This document shows positions 55,202-63,982 of a stretch of 64,000 nucleotides of DNA, in pieces (the stretch's first letter is position 1; each line of letters opens with the position of its first letter). The notes under the pieces were generated by a model that was not told the origin of the DNA, made no database searches, and saw only the letters and a list, made by a program, of their open reading frames with translations. The position numbers and the translations under genes were made by a program. The stretch is from assembly GCF_023218175.1 (NCBI RefSeq), contig NZ_JALPTH010000027.1, forward strand, positions 41,946-105,945, in the 5' to 3' direction. The stretch comes from Streptomyces lichenis. Lineage in GTDB: Bacteria > Actinomycetota > Actinomycetes > Streptomycetales > Streptomycetaceae.

Positions 55202-56233
55202 TCAGGTGTCGCACTCCAGCACCGTGCGGCACAGCCCGCACCGTGCCCGGACGCGACCGCGTACCGGCACCCGGATGCGCTGGTGGCAGGTCGGGCAGGA
55301 GAACACCACCCGTAGTGCCACTGCCTCGCGGTCCGTACCGCCGGCCGGGCCGTCCACCGGCTCGAAGGCGTACGGCAGACCGGCACTGCCCGGCGCCCCG
55401 GGGTGCTCGCGGGCGTGCCTGCGCTCCTTGGCGTACCGGTGCCGGCCCGCCCAGCCCGCCGCCGTCAGCGGGGGCTGCCGGGCGTCGCGCAGTGCCAGCG
55501 CCCGTCCCTCGGTGTACGCCTGGTACGCCTGCGGGCTGGTGAACCACGGCGAAGGGTCCTCCCCGAACACCAGCGCCCGTTTGGCCAGCACATAGCCGAA
55601 CTCCTCGGGCGTCAGATAGCCCAGCTTCTGGCTGGACACCGCGTCTTGGCGGAAGGCGTCCAGCAGCAGCCAGCCCGCGCCCAGATAGGTCGTCACGGTG
55701 TCGGTGAGGATCTCGTTGTCGCGGGTGCCGGGGAAGGCGAGATCCAGCCGGTGCAGCAGTACGTGGGTGATCTCGTGCGCCAGGGCCGCGCCGATGTCCC
55801 GGCGATGGGTGCGGAACCGGTCGTTCAGCTCGACGAAGTACTCCGGCCCGGCGGCCAACTCCACACTCGCCGCGTGCCGCATCTCCCGGAACCCGACGAT
55901 CATCCGGGCGTCCGGCAACCGCAGCTGGCGCACCAGCGCGTGCGCTACCCGCTGGGCGCCCAGATGGCAGTCGTCGGCGTCCGAGAAGGCCACGTCGGCC
56001 GGGACGACGCTGCCGGCGTAGGCGTACAGGCCCTCCGGGGTGAGCCGCCGGTACAGCGCCGTGATCGCCGCCCGCACGGTGTCCAGGTGCGGGTAGCCGC
56101 GTACGACCTCGCCCCCGCCGCCCCCGGCCCTGCCTGCGCCGGCTCGCCCGCCGCCCTCGGCTCCGCCGGCAGGGTTTCCGCCACTGCCGCCCGCTCTGCC
56201 GCCGCCCGTTCCGGCGCCGCCGCCGTTCGCCAC
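55202..56233 (-). CDS. HExxH metalloprotease-like protein with C-terminal zinc ribbon
   Basis: The protein has 343 residues. The Gly-rich N-terminus (about 45 residues) is low complexity. The central domain has HEITHVLLHRLD (HExxH) with a candidate third ligand in DNEILTDTVTTYLGAG, so it looks like a zinc peptidase. The C-terminal ~40 residues form a four-Cys zinc ribbon (SCPTCHQRI ... ARCGLCRTVLEC). No signal peptide is visible, so it is probably cytoplasmic. GTG 56233 is preferred; the longer frame upstream reads like non-coding DNA. It converges with the RNase gene. Confidence 0.8.
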   Translation of the reverse strand: MANGGGAGTGGGRAGGSGGNPAGGAEGGGRAGAGRAGGGGGEVVRGYPHLDTVRAAITALYRRLTPEGLYAYAGSVVPADVAFSDADDCHLGAQRVAHALVRQLRLPDARMIVGFREMRHAASVELAAGPEYFVELNDRFRTHRRDIGAALAHEITHVLLHRLDLAFPGTRDNEILTDTVTTYLGAGWLLLDAFRQDAVSSQKLGYLTPEEFGYVLAKRALVFGEDPSPWFTSPQAYQAYTEGRALALRDARQPPLTAAGWAGRHRYAKERRHAREHPGAPGSAGLPYAFEPVDGPAGGTDREAVALRVVFSCPTCHQRIRVPVRGRVRARCGLCRTVLECDT

Positions 56234-56510
56234 GTTCAGCCCCCAGGGGGTTCGCCGCGCTCCGACCTCCCACTGTACGAGTCGCCGAACCAGCCACCGC
56301 GTGAGCCGCCGCGGGGGGCCGGATGCGCGCCGCGGTCGGCCGCAGTCGGTCGCGATGGGGCCGGGTTGGCTGAAAACACCGCCTTGTGGGCGGGGGAGCG
56401 GCCTCCCCATAATCCTGGGCACGCCTTGACGAGCCCATGCCATCCCGAACGACCGCGGCGGGGCTCCGAGAGACGTGACAAGGCATCAACCCCCCACGAA
56501 AGGCAGCACT

Positions 56511-57284
56511 GTGAAGTCGATCCTGCGCGCCTTCAAGAGATGTGCCGTCATCGGCGCCGTCGCCCTCGCCGCCGTCAGCCTCCAGCCCGTCAACGCCTCC
56601 GCCGCCCCCGCCCCCGTCGTCGGGGGAACGAGGGCCGCCCAGGGCGAGTTCCCGTTCATGGTCCGCCTCTCCATGGGCTGCGGCGGCTCCCTGCTCACCC
56701 AGCAGATCGTGCTCACCGCCGCCCACTGCGTGAACGGCTCCGGCAACAACACCAGCATCACCGCCACCGCCGGCAACGTGGACCTGCAGAGCTCCAGCGT
56801 CGTCAAGGTCCGCTCGACCAAGGTCCTCCAGGCCCCCGGCTACAACGGCAGCGGCAAGGACTGGGCGCTGATCAAGCTCGCCCAGCCCATCAACCAGCCC
56901 ACGCTGAAGATCGCCGACACCACCGCGTACAACTCCGGCACCTTCACCATCGCCGGCTGGGGCGCCAACCGCGAGGGCGGCAGCCAGCAGCGCTACCTGC
57001 TCAAGGCCCAGGTCCCGTTCGTCTCGGACGCCAGCTGCAAGCAGTCCTACGGCAGCAGCCTGATCCCCGCCGAGGAGATCTGCGCCGGCTACGCCCAGGG
57101 CGGCACCGACACCTGCCAGGGCGACTCCGGTGGCCCGATGTTCCGGCGTGACAACGCGGGCGCCTGGATCCAGGTCGGCATCGTGAGCTGGGGCCAGGGC
57201 TGCGCCCGGCCGAACTACCCCGGTGTCTACACCGAGGTGTCCACCTTCGCCTCCGCCATCAAGTCCGCCGCGGCCACGCTGTAG
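56511..57284 (+). CDS. Secreted trypsin-like serine protease (S1)
   Basis: This 257-residue protein has a Sec signal and short propeptide ending before VVGGTRAAQGEFPF, the mature start. The catalytic triad is His72 (TAAHC), Asp117 (DWALIKL) and Ser206 (GDSGGP). Asp200 in GTDTCQGDSGG marks trypsin (Arg/Lys) specificity. Three disulfides are expected. GTG 56511 follows GAAAGG at six bases. It closely resembles Streptomyces trypsins. A strong terminator follows. Confidence 0.96.
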   Translation: MKSILRAFKRCAVIGAVALAAVSLQPVNASAAPAPVVGGTRAAQGEFPFMVRLSMGCGGSLLTQQIVLTAAHCVNGSGNNTSITATAGNVDLQSSSVVKVRSTKVLQAPGYNGSGKDWALIKLAQPINQPTLKIADTTAYNSGTFTIAGWGANREGGSQQRYLLKAQVPFVSDASCKQSYGSSLIPAEEICAGYAQGGTDTCQGDSGGPMFRRDNAGAWIQVGIVSWGQGCARPNYPGVYTEVSTFASAIKSAAATL

Positions 57285-57301
57285 CGGCATCCGGTAGTAC
57301 G

Positions 57302-57335
57302 GGGAGGGGCGGCGCCACCCGGCGCCGCCCCTCCC
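57302..57335. terminator. Terminator after the trypsin gene
   Basis: A perfect 15-bp stem (57302-57316 with 57321-57335) with a 4-base loop lies 18 bases past the trypsin gene. The convergent GH35 gene ends at 57498. Confidence 0.88.
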
Positions 57336-57490
57336 TGCGTTTCCCGGGGTCTCCCGGGGTCCTGGCCGGTTCCCCGCGGTCCCCCTGCGTTTCCCCGTGG
57401 TCCCGGCGCGGGCCCGCTGCGTTTCCCGGGCTTTCCCCGCGGGCCCGCCGGGTTTCCCGGGTTTCCCCCTGCGTCTCCCGCGTTTCCTCG
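57335..57490. repeat. Degenerate CTGCGTTTCCC repeats
   Basis: CTGCGTTTCCC or a near form begins at 57335, 57385, 57417 and 57469, separated by GGTCCC/CGGGCCC-like filler. This fills the gap between the two convergent genes. Confidence 0.6.
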
Positions 57491-57497
57491 GCGGGTG

Positions 57498-59327
57498 TCA
57501 GCCGGTGAGCCGCACCGCCGCTCCCGCGCCCTCCAGCTCCAGCACCCACACCTCGTTGCGGTCGGCGATGAGCACCGGGCCGGGCACGAACAGGGCGCTC
57601 TGCGGGCCCGCCTCCCAGTAGCGGCCGAGGCAGAAACCGTTCACCCAGACGAAGCCCCGTACCCAGCCCGGCAGTTCCAGCCAGGCATCCCCCGGCACAC
57701 CGTCCCCGCCGATCTCCACGGCCGCCCGGTACAACCCCGGAGCGCCCCGTTCCGCGCCTCCACCGCCCGCGCCGCCACCCGCGTCCCCGCCCTGGTCCGG
57801 AACAGGGGCGAACGGCACCTTCTCCACCGCCTCCGGGGTGAACGCGTCCAGCCGCAGGGCCCGGGCCCGCACCCCGTGCAGATACTGCCGCTCGTGCCGC
57901 ACCCCGTCCGCGATGCCCTTGGCCTCACCCAGCCGGGGCCCGTAGTTGACCCGGCCCAGCGACTCCACCCACAGCTCCACCTCCGCCGGACCCGCCACCG
58001 GCTCCAGCAGCACCGCCTCGTCCCGGGCCCCGGCGCCCGCCAGCACCCCGGCCCGCACCCCGTCCACGTACACCACCGCCCGGTCCCGCAAACCGGTCAC
58101 CGTCAGCGGGTACGGCTGCCGGGGGCCCGGGACCCGCAGCCGGTACCGCACCAGCCCCCGGTCCACCCCCAGCTCCTCGAACGACGGCGGAACCGGACCG
58201 TCCCACTCCTCGTCGCCCAGTACCTCCAGCACCTCGGGCAACGGCGCCCACTCCCGTACCACCGCCCGCAGCGGACCGTCCTTCGCCGCCAGTCGCGGCG
58301 GCGGAGGCGGCAGCTCCGGCAGCGGACCCGCCCCCTCGCCGCGGAAGCGCTCCAGCACCGACCGGAACGCCCAGAACTTCTCCGTCGGCCGCCCCGCCTC
58401 GTCGATCGGCGCGTCATAGTCGTAGGAGGTCACCGTCGGCTCCAGCCGGCCGTCATGCAGCGCCCCGGCCCGGTTCGCCCCCGCCCAGCCGGCGAAGTTG
58501 GTCCCCCCGTGCGCCATGTAGACGTTGACCGAGGCCCCGCACTCCAGCACCTCCGCCAGCGCCGCCGCCGCGTCCGCCGCCTCCCGCCCCGCCGGCCGCT
58601 CGCCCCAGTGCGCGAACCAGCCGCACCAGAACTCCATGCACATCAGCGGCCCGGCCGGCTGGTGGCGGCGCAGCACCGCGAACGCCTCCCGCGCTCCCGA
58701 GCCGAAGTTCACCGTCGCCAGCACCCCCGGCACCGAACCGCCGGTCAGCATGTGGTCCTCCGGGCCGTCGGAGGTGAACAGCGGCACGGTGACCCCGCAG
58801 GACTCCAGCAGGCCCGCGACGTGCCGCAGATACGCCGCGTCCGAGCCGTAGCTGCCGTACTCGTTCTCCGCCTGCACCATGAGCACCGGCCCGCCCCGGT
58901 CCACCTGCCGCTCCACCACCTGCGGCAGCAGCGCGGCGAACCAGCGGTCCACCCGGTCCAGGTACTCGGGGTCCTCGGTGCGCACCCGCCGCCCCAGCCG
59001 CCCGGTCAGCCAGTGCGGCAGCCCGCCGTTCTCCCACTCGGCGCAGATGTACGGGCCGGGCCGCACGATCGCCCACAGGCCCGCCTCGGCCGCCGCGTCC
59101 AGGAACCGGCCCAGCGCCCCCACGTCCCGGTAGCGGCCGGGCTCCGGCTCGTGCAGGTTCCACGGCACATACGTCTCCACGCAGTTCAGCCCCATCGCGC
59201 GGAGCATCGCCAGCCGGTGCCCCCACTGCCCCTCGTGCACCCGGAAGTAGTGCAGCGCCCCCGACAGCAGCCGCACCGGCTCCCCGTCCAGCAGGAAGTC
59301 CCGCTCACCCACCGTGAAAACCGCCAC
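57498..59327 (-). CDS. GH35 beta-galactosidase
   Basis: This 609-residue GH35 enzyme has the TIM barrel starting LLSGALHYFRVHEGQWGHRL. The acid/base Glu is in MVQAENEYGSYG and the nucleophile Glu in CMEFWCGWFAHWG. The GGTNFAGWAGAN motif is family-typical, and C-terminal beta-sandwich domains follow. A Gly-rich insertion lies near residue 540. There is no signal peptide, so it acts in the cytoplasm. GTG 59327 has GAGGGG about seven bases upstream. It is divergent from the AraC regulator, its likely controller. Confidence 0.94.
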   Translation of the reverse strand: MAVFTVGERDFLLDGEPVRLLSGALHYFRVHEGQWGHRLAMLRAMGLNCVETYVPWNLHEPEPGRYRDVGALGRFLDAAAEAGLWAIVRPGPYICAEWENGGLPHWLTGRLGRRVRTEDPEYLDRVDRWFAALLPQVVERQVDRGGPVLMVQAENEYGSYGSDAAYLRHVAGLLESCGVTVPLFTSDGPEDHMLTGGSVPGVLATVNFGSGAREAFAVLRRHQPAGPLMCMEFWCGWFAHWGERPAGREAADAAAALAEVLECGASVNVYMAHGGTNFAGWAGANRAGALHDGRLEPTVTSYDYDAPIDEAGRPTEKFWAFRSVLERFRGEGAGPLPELPPPPPRLAAKDGPLRAVVREWAPLPEVLEVLGDEEWDGPVPPSFEELGVDRGLVRYRLRVPGPRQPYPLTVTGLRDRAVVYVDGVRAGVLAGAGARDEAVLLEPVAGPAEVELWVESLGRVNYGPRLGEAKGIADGVRHERQYLHGVRARALRLDAFTPEAVEKVPFAPVPDQGGDAGGGAGGGGAERGAPGLYRAAVEIGGDGVPGDAWLELPGWVRGFVWVNGFCLGRYWEAGPQSALFVPGPVLIADRNEVWVLELEGAGAAVRLTG

Positions 59328-59515
59328 GATCCCACCCCTCGACCCCTCGGCCCTCGGCCCTCGACCCCTTGACTGCGCCCCGCGCGTTCCGTGATCCACC
59401 CTCGGCCTCTGGCGGCCGGGCGGTCCATGGACAAAGATCGGCGCTGGTTGGACGCGCGGGCCGGATGCCGGCAGGCGCGTGCGGAGCGGGCAGGGACGGA
59501 CACGAGGAGGCCGCG

Positions 59516-60403
59516 ATGTACCACACCTGGATGCGCTTCTTCACACCCAGCCCGCTGCACCAGCGCCTGGGCCTGGTGTGCCTCGGCGTCGGCCTCCAGC
59601 ACGGCGCCCTGCCCACCGTCGGCCCCCGCACCCTCGACCACCATGTGGCCGTCGTCATCAGCAGCGGCAGCGGCTGGTACCGCACCCCCGACGGCCGCCG
59701 CACCACCGTCACCGCGCCCGCCCTGCTCTGGCTCACCCCCGGCGTCCCCCACCACTACGCCCCCGACCCGGCCACCGGCTGGGACGAGGGCTTCGTCAAC
59801 TTCACCGGCCCCGCCACCGCCACCTACACCGAGCTCGGCTACCTCGAACCCGACCGGCCCGTCGTCCCGCTCACCGACGCCCGCCCCGCCCGCGCCGTGA
59901 TCGGCCGCATCACCCGGGCCGCCCGCCGGGGAAACCCCCTGCTGGAGGTGGAGACCGCCGCCGCCGTCCACGAACTCCTGGTCGTCCTGCGCCGCGCCCG
60001 CGCCGACACCAACGCCGACGGCGACCCGGTCCTCGACGCCCTCGCCCGGGACGCCTTCCAGCCGCTCACCGTCGCCGAACACGCCGCCCGGCACGGTATG
60101 ACCCCCGCCGAGCTGCGCACCGCCGTCCGCCGCACCGCCGGGTGCAGCCCCAAGGACTACCTGCTGGCCATCCGGCTCGGCCGTGCCAAGGAGCTGCTGG
60201 CCGCCACCGACCTGCCCGTCGCGGCCGTCGCCCGGCGGGTCGGCTACGACGATCCCGCCTACTTCTCGCGGCTCTTCACCCGCCGGGTGGGCACCGCGCC
60301 GGTCCGCTTCCGCGAGCAGCAGGGCCACACCGTGCCCGGCGGATGGAGCGAGCGGGTCCCGGATGCCGAACACCCCCCTACCGTCATCACCGGACACGTC
60401 TAA
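59516..60403 (+). CDS. AraC-family regulator
   Basis: The protein has 295 residues. The N-terminal cupin ligand domain (DHHVAVVISSGSGWYRTPDG, APALLWLTPGVPHHYAP) is followed by the C-terminal double helix-turn-helix (LTVAEHAARHGMTPAELRT ... GYDDPAYFSRLFTRRVGTAPVRFR), as in sugar-responsive AraC regulators. It is divergent from the GH35 gene across 188 bp and probably controls it. ATG 59516 has GAGGAGG seven bases upstream. Confidence 0.95.
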   Translation: MYHTWMRFFTPSPLHQRLGLVCLGVGLQHGALPTVGPRTLDHHVAVVISSGSGWYRTPDGRRTTVTAPALLWLTPGVPHHYAPDPATGWDEGFVNFTGPATATYTELGYLEPDRPVVPLTDARPARAVIGRITRAARRGNPLLEVETAAAVHELLVVLRRARADTNADGDPVLDALARDAFQPLTVAEHAARHGMTPAELRTAVRRTAGCSPKDYLLAIRLGRAKELLAATDLPVAAVARRVGYDDPAYFSRLFTRRVGTAPVRFREQQGHTVPGGWSERVPDAEHPPTVITGHV

Positions 60404-60414
60404 GCTCGCACCCC

Positions 60415-60810
60415 ATGACCACCAGCCAGAACCACGGGACCAGCCGGCACCAGGCCGAGTCGGGCGACAACGAGCACGGGCGGGGGAGCGGGGACGAGCG
60501 GGCGGTACGCGCCGAGCTGACCCGGCTGCGCCAGAGCATCGACAACATCGACGCGGCCGTGGTCCACATGCTGGCCGAGCGCTTCAAGGCCACCCAGCAG
60601 GTCGGCCACCTCAAGGCCCGCCACCACCTGCCGCCCGCCGACCCCGACCGGGAGGCCCGGCAGATCGCCCGGCTCCGCGAACTCGCCGTCAGCGCCCACC
60701 TCGACCCGGCCTTCGCCGAGAAGCTGCTCAACTTCATCATCGCCGAGGTGATCCGGCACCACGAGACCATCGCGGGCACCACCGAGGACGAGGCCGGGTC
60801 CGCCCACTAG
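60415..60810 (+). CDS. Chorismate mutase (AroQ class)
   Basis: This 131-residue all-helical protein of the AroQ fold has LRQSIDNIDAAVVHMLAERFKATQQ, VGHLKARHHLPPADPDREARQ, and FAEKLLNFIIAEVIRHHE. It converts chorismate to prephenate in Phe/Tyr synthesis. The first ~30 residues are polar and disordered. It starts 11 bases after the AraC stop, so co-transcription is likely though the functions look unrelated. No ribosome site stands out. Confidence 0.93.
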   Translation: MTTSQNHGTSRHQAESGDNEHGRGSGDERAVRAELTRLRQSIDNIDAAVVHMLAERFKATQQVGHLKARHHLPPADPDREARQIARLRELAVSAHLDPAFAEKLLNFIIAEVIRHHETIAGTTEDEAGSAH

Positions 60811-60852
60811 GGGTCCTTCCGGAGCGTTCTGGGCCCACCCGGGCGGTCCCCC

Positions 60853-60970
60853 GGACGCTCCGAGCCCCCGCTGACGCTTCCGGGCCCCCGGACGCTTCCA
60901 GCCCCCGGGAGGCTTCCGGGGCCTTCCGGGACGCTTTCAGCCCCGGGAGCCTTCCGGAGCCTTCCGGGCC
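60853..60970. repeat. Degenerate 18-bp tandem repeats
   Basis: About six units with consensus GACGCTTCCGGGCCCCCG; clear ones start at 60873, 60891 and 60930. Some units are 20-23 bp. Confidence 0.75.
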
Positions 60971-61020
60971 GTCGCCGTACGCCGGTGCGCAAGCCGAGAG
61001 GCCAGGACGGAGGGTGCGCG

Positions 61021-61211
61021 GCCCCTGCCCGTACGGGACCGGGGCCGTTGCCTCCTACGGGTCTGGGGCGTTGCCTCGTACGGGACCGGGGGCGTTGCCC
61101 CGTACGGGTCTGGAGCGTTGCCTCCTACGGGACCCGGGGCGTTGCCCCGTACGGGACCGGGGGCGTTGCCTCGCACGGGATCGGCGCGTTTCCCGTACGG
61201 GTCCGGGGGCC
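61021..61211. repeat. Eight tandem 23/24-bp repeats with a CCGTACGG core
   Basis: Units begin at about 61025, then 61047, 61070, 61094, 61117, 61141, 61165 and 61188, with spacing of 22-24. The consensus is GTTGCCTCGTACGGGACCGG plus GGGC, and several units contain the palindrome CCCGTACGGG. Confidence 0.88.
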
Positions 61212-61437
61212 GCCGGCCGGCCGGGCCGCGCTGGCCCAGGCGGCGGCGGACCGGGCGGCGCCGGACCGGGCGGTGGCGGTAGACGACCGGCGTACGATCG
61301 GCGCGCGGCCGCCTCCGCGCGCCCCGGCGCGTACCACCGAGGGGTGCGAAACCAGCCGCGAGCTGGGAGAAACCCCCGCCGAAACTCTCCAGGCAACCCC
61401 AGTGCCGAGCACCCTTCCCATCGGGCAGCATGGCCCC

Positions 61438-63942
61438 ATGCCCGTACTGACGCGCGACGAAGCGCAGACCCGTGCCCAGCTCCTGGACGTCCACCGGTAC
61501 ACCGTCGACCTCGACGTGACCGGCGGTGGCGACGTGTTCGACTCGTCCACCACCATCCACTTCACGGCCCGGGCCGCCGGCGACACCTTCGTCGAGCTGA
61601 AGCCCGCCACCCTGCGCAGCGCCGTCCTCGACGGCGAGCCGATCGACCCGGCGGCCCTGGACGACAACCGGCTCCCGCTCACCCTCACCGCCGGCGAGCA
61701 CACCCTGCGCGTCGACGCCGCCATGCGCTACTCGCGCACCGGCGAGGGCATGCACCGCTTCACCGATCCCAGCGACGGCGAGACCTACCTCTACACCCAG
61801 CTCTTCCTGGACGACGTCCAGCGGGTCATCGCCGCCTTCGACCAGCCCGACCTCAAGGCCGTCTTCGAGACCACCGTCACCGCGCCCGACCAATGGACGG
61901 TCCTCGCCAACGGCATCACCACCCGCACCGGCCAGGGACGCTGGCAGGCCGCCGCCACCCCGCCGATCTCCACCTACCTCCTCGCCGTCGCCGCCGGCCC
62001 CTGGCACACGGTGCGCACCGAGCACGCCGGGCTGCCCTTCGGCATCCACTGCCGCCGCTCCCTCGCCCCCCACCTCGACACCGACGCCGACGAGATCCTC
62101 GACACCACCAAGCGGCTCTTCGACCAGTACCACCGCAAGTTCGACGAGCCCTACCCCTTCGACTCCTACGACCAGGCGTTCGTCCCCGAGTTCAACGCCG
62201 GCGCCATGGAGAACCCGGGCCTGGTCACCTTCCGCGACGAGTTCGTCTACCGCTCCGCCGTCACCGTCACCGAGCGCCAGACTCGCGCCATGGTCATCGC
62301 CCACGAGATGGCCCACATGTGGTTCGGCGACCTCGTCACCCTCAGCTGGTGGGACGACATCTGGCTCAACGAGTCCTTCGCCGAGTACATGGGCTACCAG
62401 ACCCTCAACGAGGCCACCAGCCGCTACCCCGACACCTGGGTCGAGTTCGGCGTCGCCCGCAAGTCCTGGGGGTACGACGCCGACCAGCGGCCCTCCACCC
62501 ACCCCGTCGCCCCCGACCCCGACGCCGTCCCCGACACCGCCTCCGCGCTGCTCAACTTCGACGGCATCTCCTACGCCAAGGGCGCCTCCGCGCTGCGCCA
62601 ACTCGTCACCTGGATGGGCGAGAAGGAGTTCCTGGCCGGCATCAACAGCCACTTCGCCCGCCACCGCTTCGGCAACGCCACCCTCGCCGACTTCCTCGAC
62701 AACCTCGCCACCGCCACCGACCGCGACGTCCACGCCTGGGCCCAGGCCTGGCTGCGCACCACCGGCGTCGACACCCTCACCCCCGCCCACCACCCGGCCG
62801 ACGCCACCCTCACCGTCGACCACCACGGCAGCCGCCCGCACCGCGTCGCCCTCGGCCTCTACGACCAGGACCTCGCCGACACCGGCCGCCTCGTCCTGCG
62901 CCGGCGCACCGAGACCGACGTACCGCTCGCCGCCCCGCTCGCCCTCCCCGGCCCCCGCCCCGCCCTGATCGTCCTCAACGACGGCGACACCACCTACGCC
63001 AAGATCCGCCTCGACCCCGACTCCTGGACCACCGCCCTCCGCACCCTCTCCGGCATCCCCGACCCGCTCACCCGCGCCGTCGTCTGGAACACCGCCCGCG
63101 ACATGGTCCGCGACGGGGAACTCGCCCCCACCGCCTACCTCGACACCGCCCGCACCCACCTGCCCCGCGAAACCGACCTCGCCCTCGTCCAGGGCGTCCT
63201 CGCCTTCGCCGCCGGCCCGCTCACCGACCAGTACCTCACCCCCGAGGACCGGCCCGCCGCCCTCGCCCTCCTCACCGACCTCACCCGCGACCTCATCCGC
63301 CGCACCGAGGACGGCAAGAACCCGGGACTGCGCCTCACCGCCGTCCGCCACTACATCGACGCCGCCGGCCCCGCCACCCTCACCGCCTGGCTCGACGAGG
63401 ACACCGTCCCCGGCGGCCCCGAACTCGACCCCGAACTGCGCTGGCGCATCCTCGCCCGGCTCGCCGCCCTCGGCGCCACCGACGAGACGGCCATCGCCGC
63501 CGCCCTCGACCGCGACCCCAGCGCCACCGGAGAGGAAGGCGCCGCCCGCTGCCGCGCCGCCCTGCCCACCCCCGAGGCCAAGGAAGCCGCCTGGCAGGCG
63601 ATGTTCCACACCGACACCCTCTCCAACTACCTCTTCATCGCCACCGCCCAGGGCTTCTGGCAGCCCGAGCAGGCCGAGCTCCTCGCCGACCACACCGCCC
63701 GCTACTACCCCGACGCCACCGCCCTCGCCCAGCGCCGGGGCCCCGCCATCGCCACCGCCGCCGGCCGCCACGCCTTCCCCGCCCACCACGTCACCCCCGA
63801 CCACCTCCACCTCGGCGAACAGCACCTCGCCACCCACACCGGAGACGACACCCTCACCCCCGCCCTGCGCCGCCAACTCGTCGACCGGCTCGACGACCTC
63901 CGCCGCGCCCTCCAGGTCCGCCAGGCCAACCAGCCCGCCTGA
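61438..63942 (+). CDS. pepN: Aminopeptidase N (M1 family)
   Basis: The protein has 834 residues. The exopeptidase motif GAMEN is at 255-259. The zinc site HEMAH (289-293) has its third ligand Glu312 in LNESFAEY. It removes N-terminal residues from peptides in the cytoplasm; no signal peptide is present. A C-terminal ERAP1-like helical domain starts near residue 520. I chose ATG 61438 (MPVLTRDEAQTRAQ), just before the first conserved strand; the open frame further upstream runs through the tandem repeats. Confidence 0.97.
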   Translation: MPVLTRDEAQTRAQLLDVHRYTVDLDVTGGGDVFDSSTTIHFTARAAGDTFVELKPATLRSAVLDGEPIDPAALDDNRLPLTLTAGEHTLRVDAAMRYSRTGEGMHRFTDPSDGETYLYTQLFLDDVQRVIAAFDQPDLKAVFETTVTAPDQWTVLANGITTRTGQGRWQAAATPPISTYLLAVAAGPWHTVRTEHAGLPFGIHCRRSLAPHLDTDADEILDTTKRLFDQYHRKFDEPYPFDSYDQAFVPEFNAGAMENPGLVTFRDEFVYRSAVTVTERQTRAMVIAHEMAHMWFGDLVTLSWWDDIWLNESFAEYMGYQTLNEATSRYPDTWVEFGVARKSWGYDADQRPSTHPVAPDPDAVPDTASALLNFDGISYAKGASALRQLVTWMGEKEFLAGINSHFARHRFGNATLADFLDNLATATDRDVHAWAQAWLRTTGVDTLTPAHHPADATLTVDHHGSRPHRVALGLYDQDLADTGRLVLRRRTETDVPLAAPLALPGPRPALIVLNDGDTTYAKIRLDPDSWTTALRTLSGIPDPLTRAVVWNTARDMVRDGELAPTAYLDTARTHLPRETDLALVQGVLAFAAGPLTDQYLTPEDRPAALALLTDLTRDLIRRTEDGKNPGLRLTAVRHYIDAAGPATLTAWLDEDTVPGGPELDPELRWRILARLAALGATDETAIAAALDRDPSATGEEGAARCRAALPTPEAKEAAWQAMFHTDTLSNYLFIATAQGFWQPEQAELLADHTARYYPDATALAQRRGPAIATAAGRHAFPAHHVTPDHLHLGEQHLATHTGDDTLTPALRRQLVDRLDDLRRALQVRQANQPA

Positions 63943-63957
63943 CCCCCCGCCCCCGCC

Positions 63958-63982
63958 GGGGGCGCCCACCCCGGGCGCCCCC
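63958..63982 (+). terminator. pepN terminator
   Basis: A 10-bp GC-only stem (63958-63967 with 63973-63982) with a 5-base loop lies 15 bases after the pepN stop. Confidence 0.7.

Larger units (their letters stand above)
60811..61437. other. 627-bp non-coding region with two tandem arrays
   Basis: Between aroQ and pepN I find no credible gene. It holds an 18-bp array (60853-60970), a 23/24-bp array (61021-61211) and about 225 bp before pepN that should carry its promoter. Confidence 0.65.

Noticed and set aside
61021..61211. A CRISPR array
   Set aside because: Units are contiguous 23/24-bp tandem copies without distinct spacers, and no cas gene is present.
60985..61437. A 151-residue extension of PepN
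   Set aside because: It comes from the 24-bp repeat array and Arg-rich DNA; ATG 61438 directly precedes the conserved domain.
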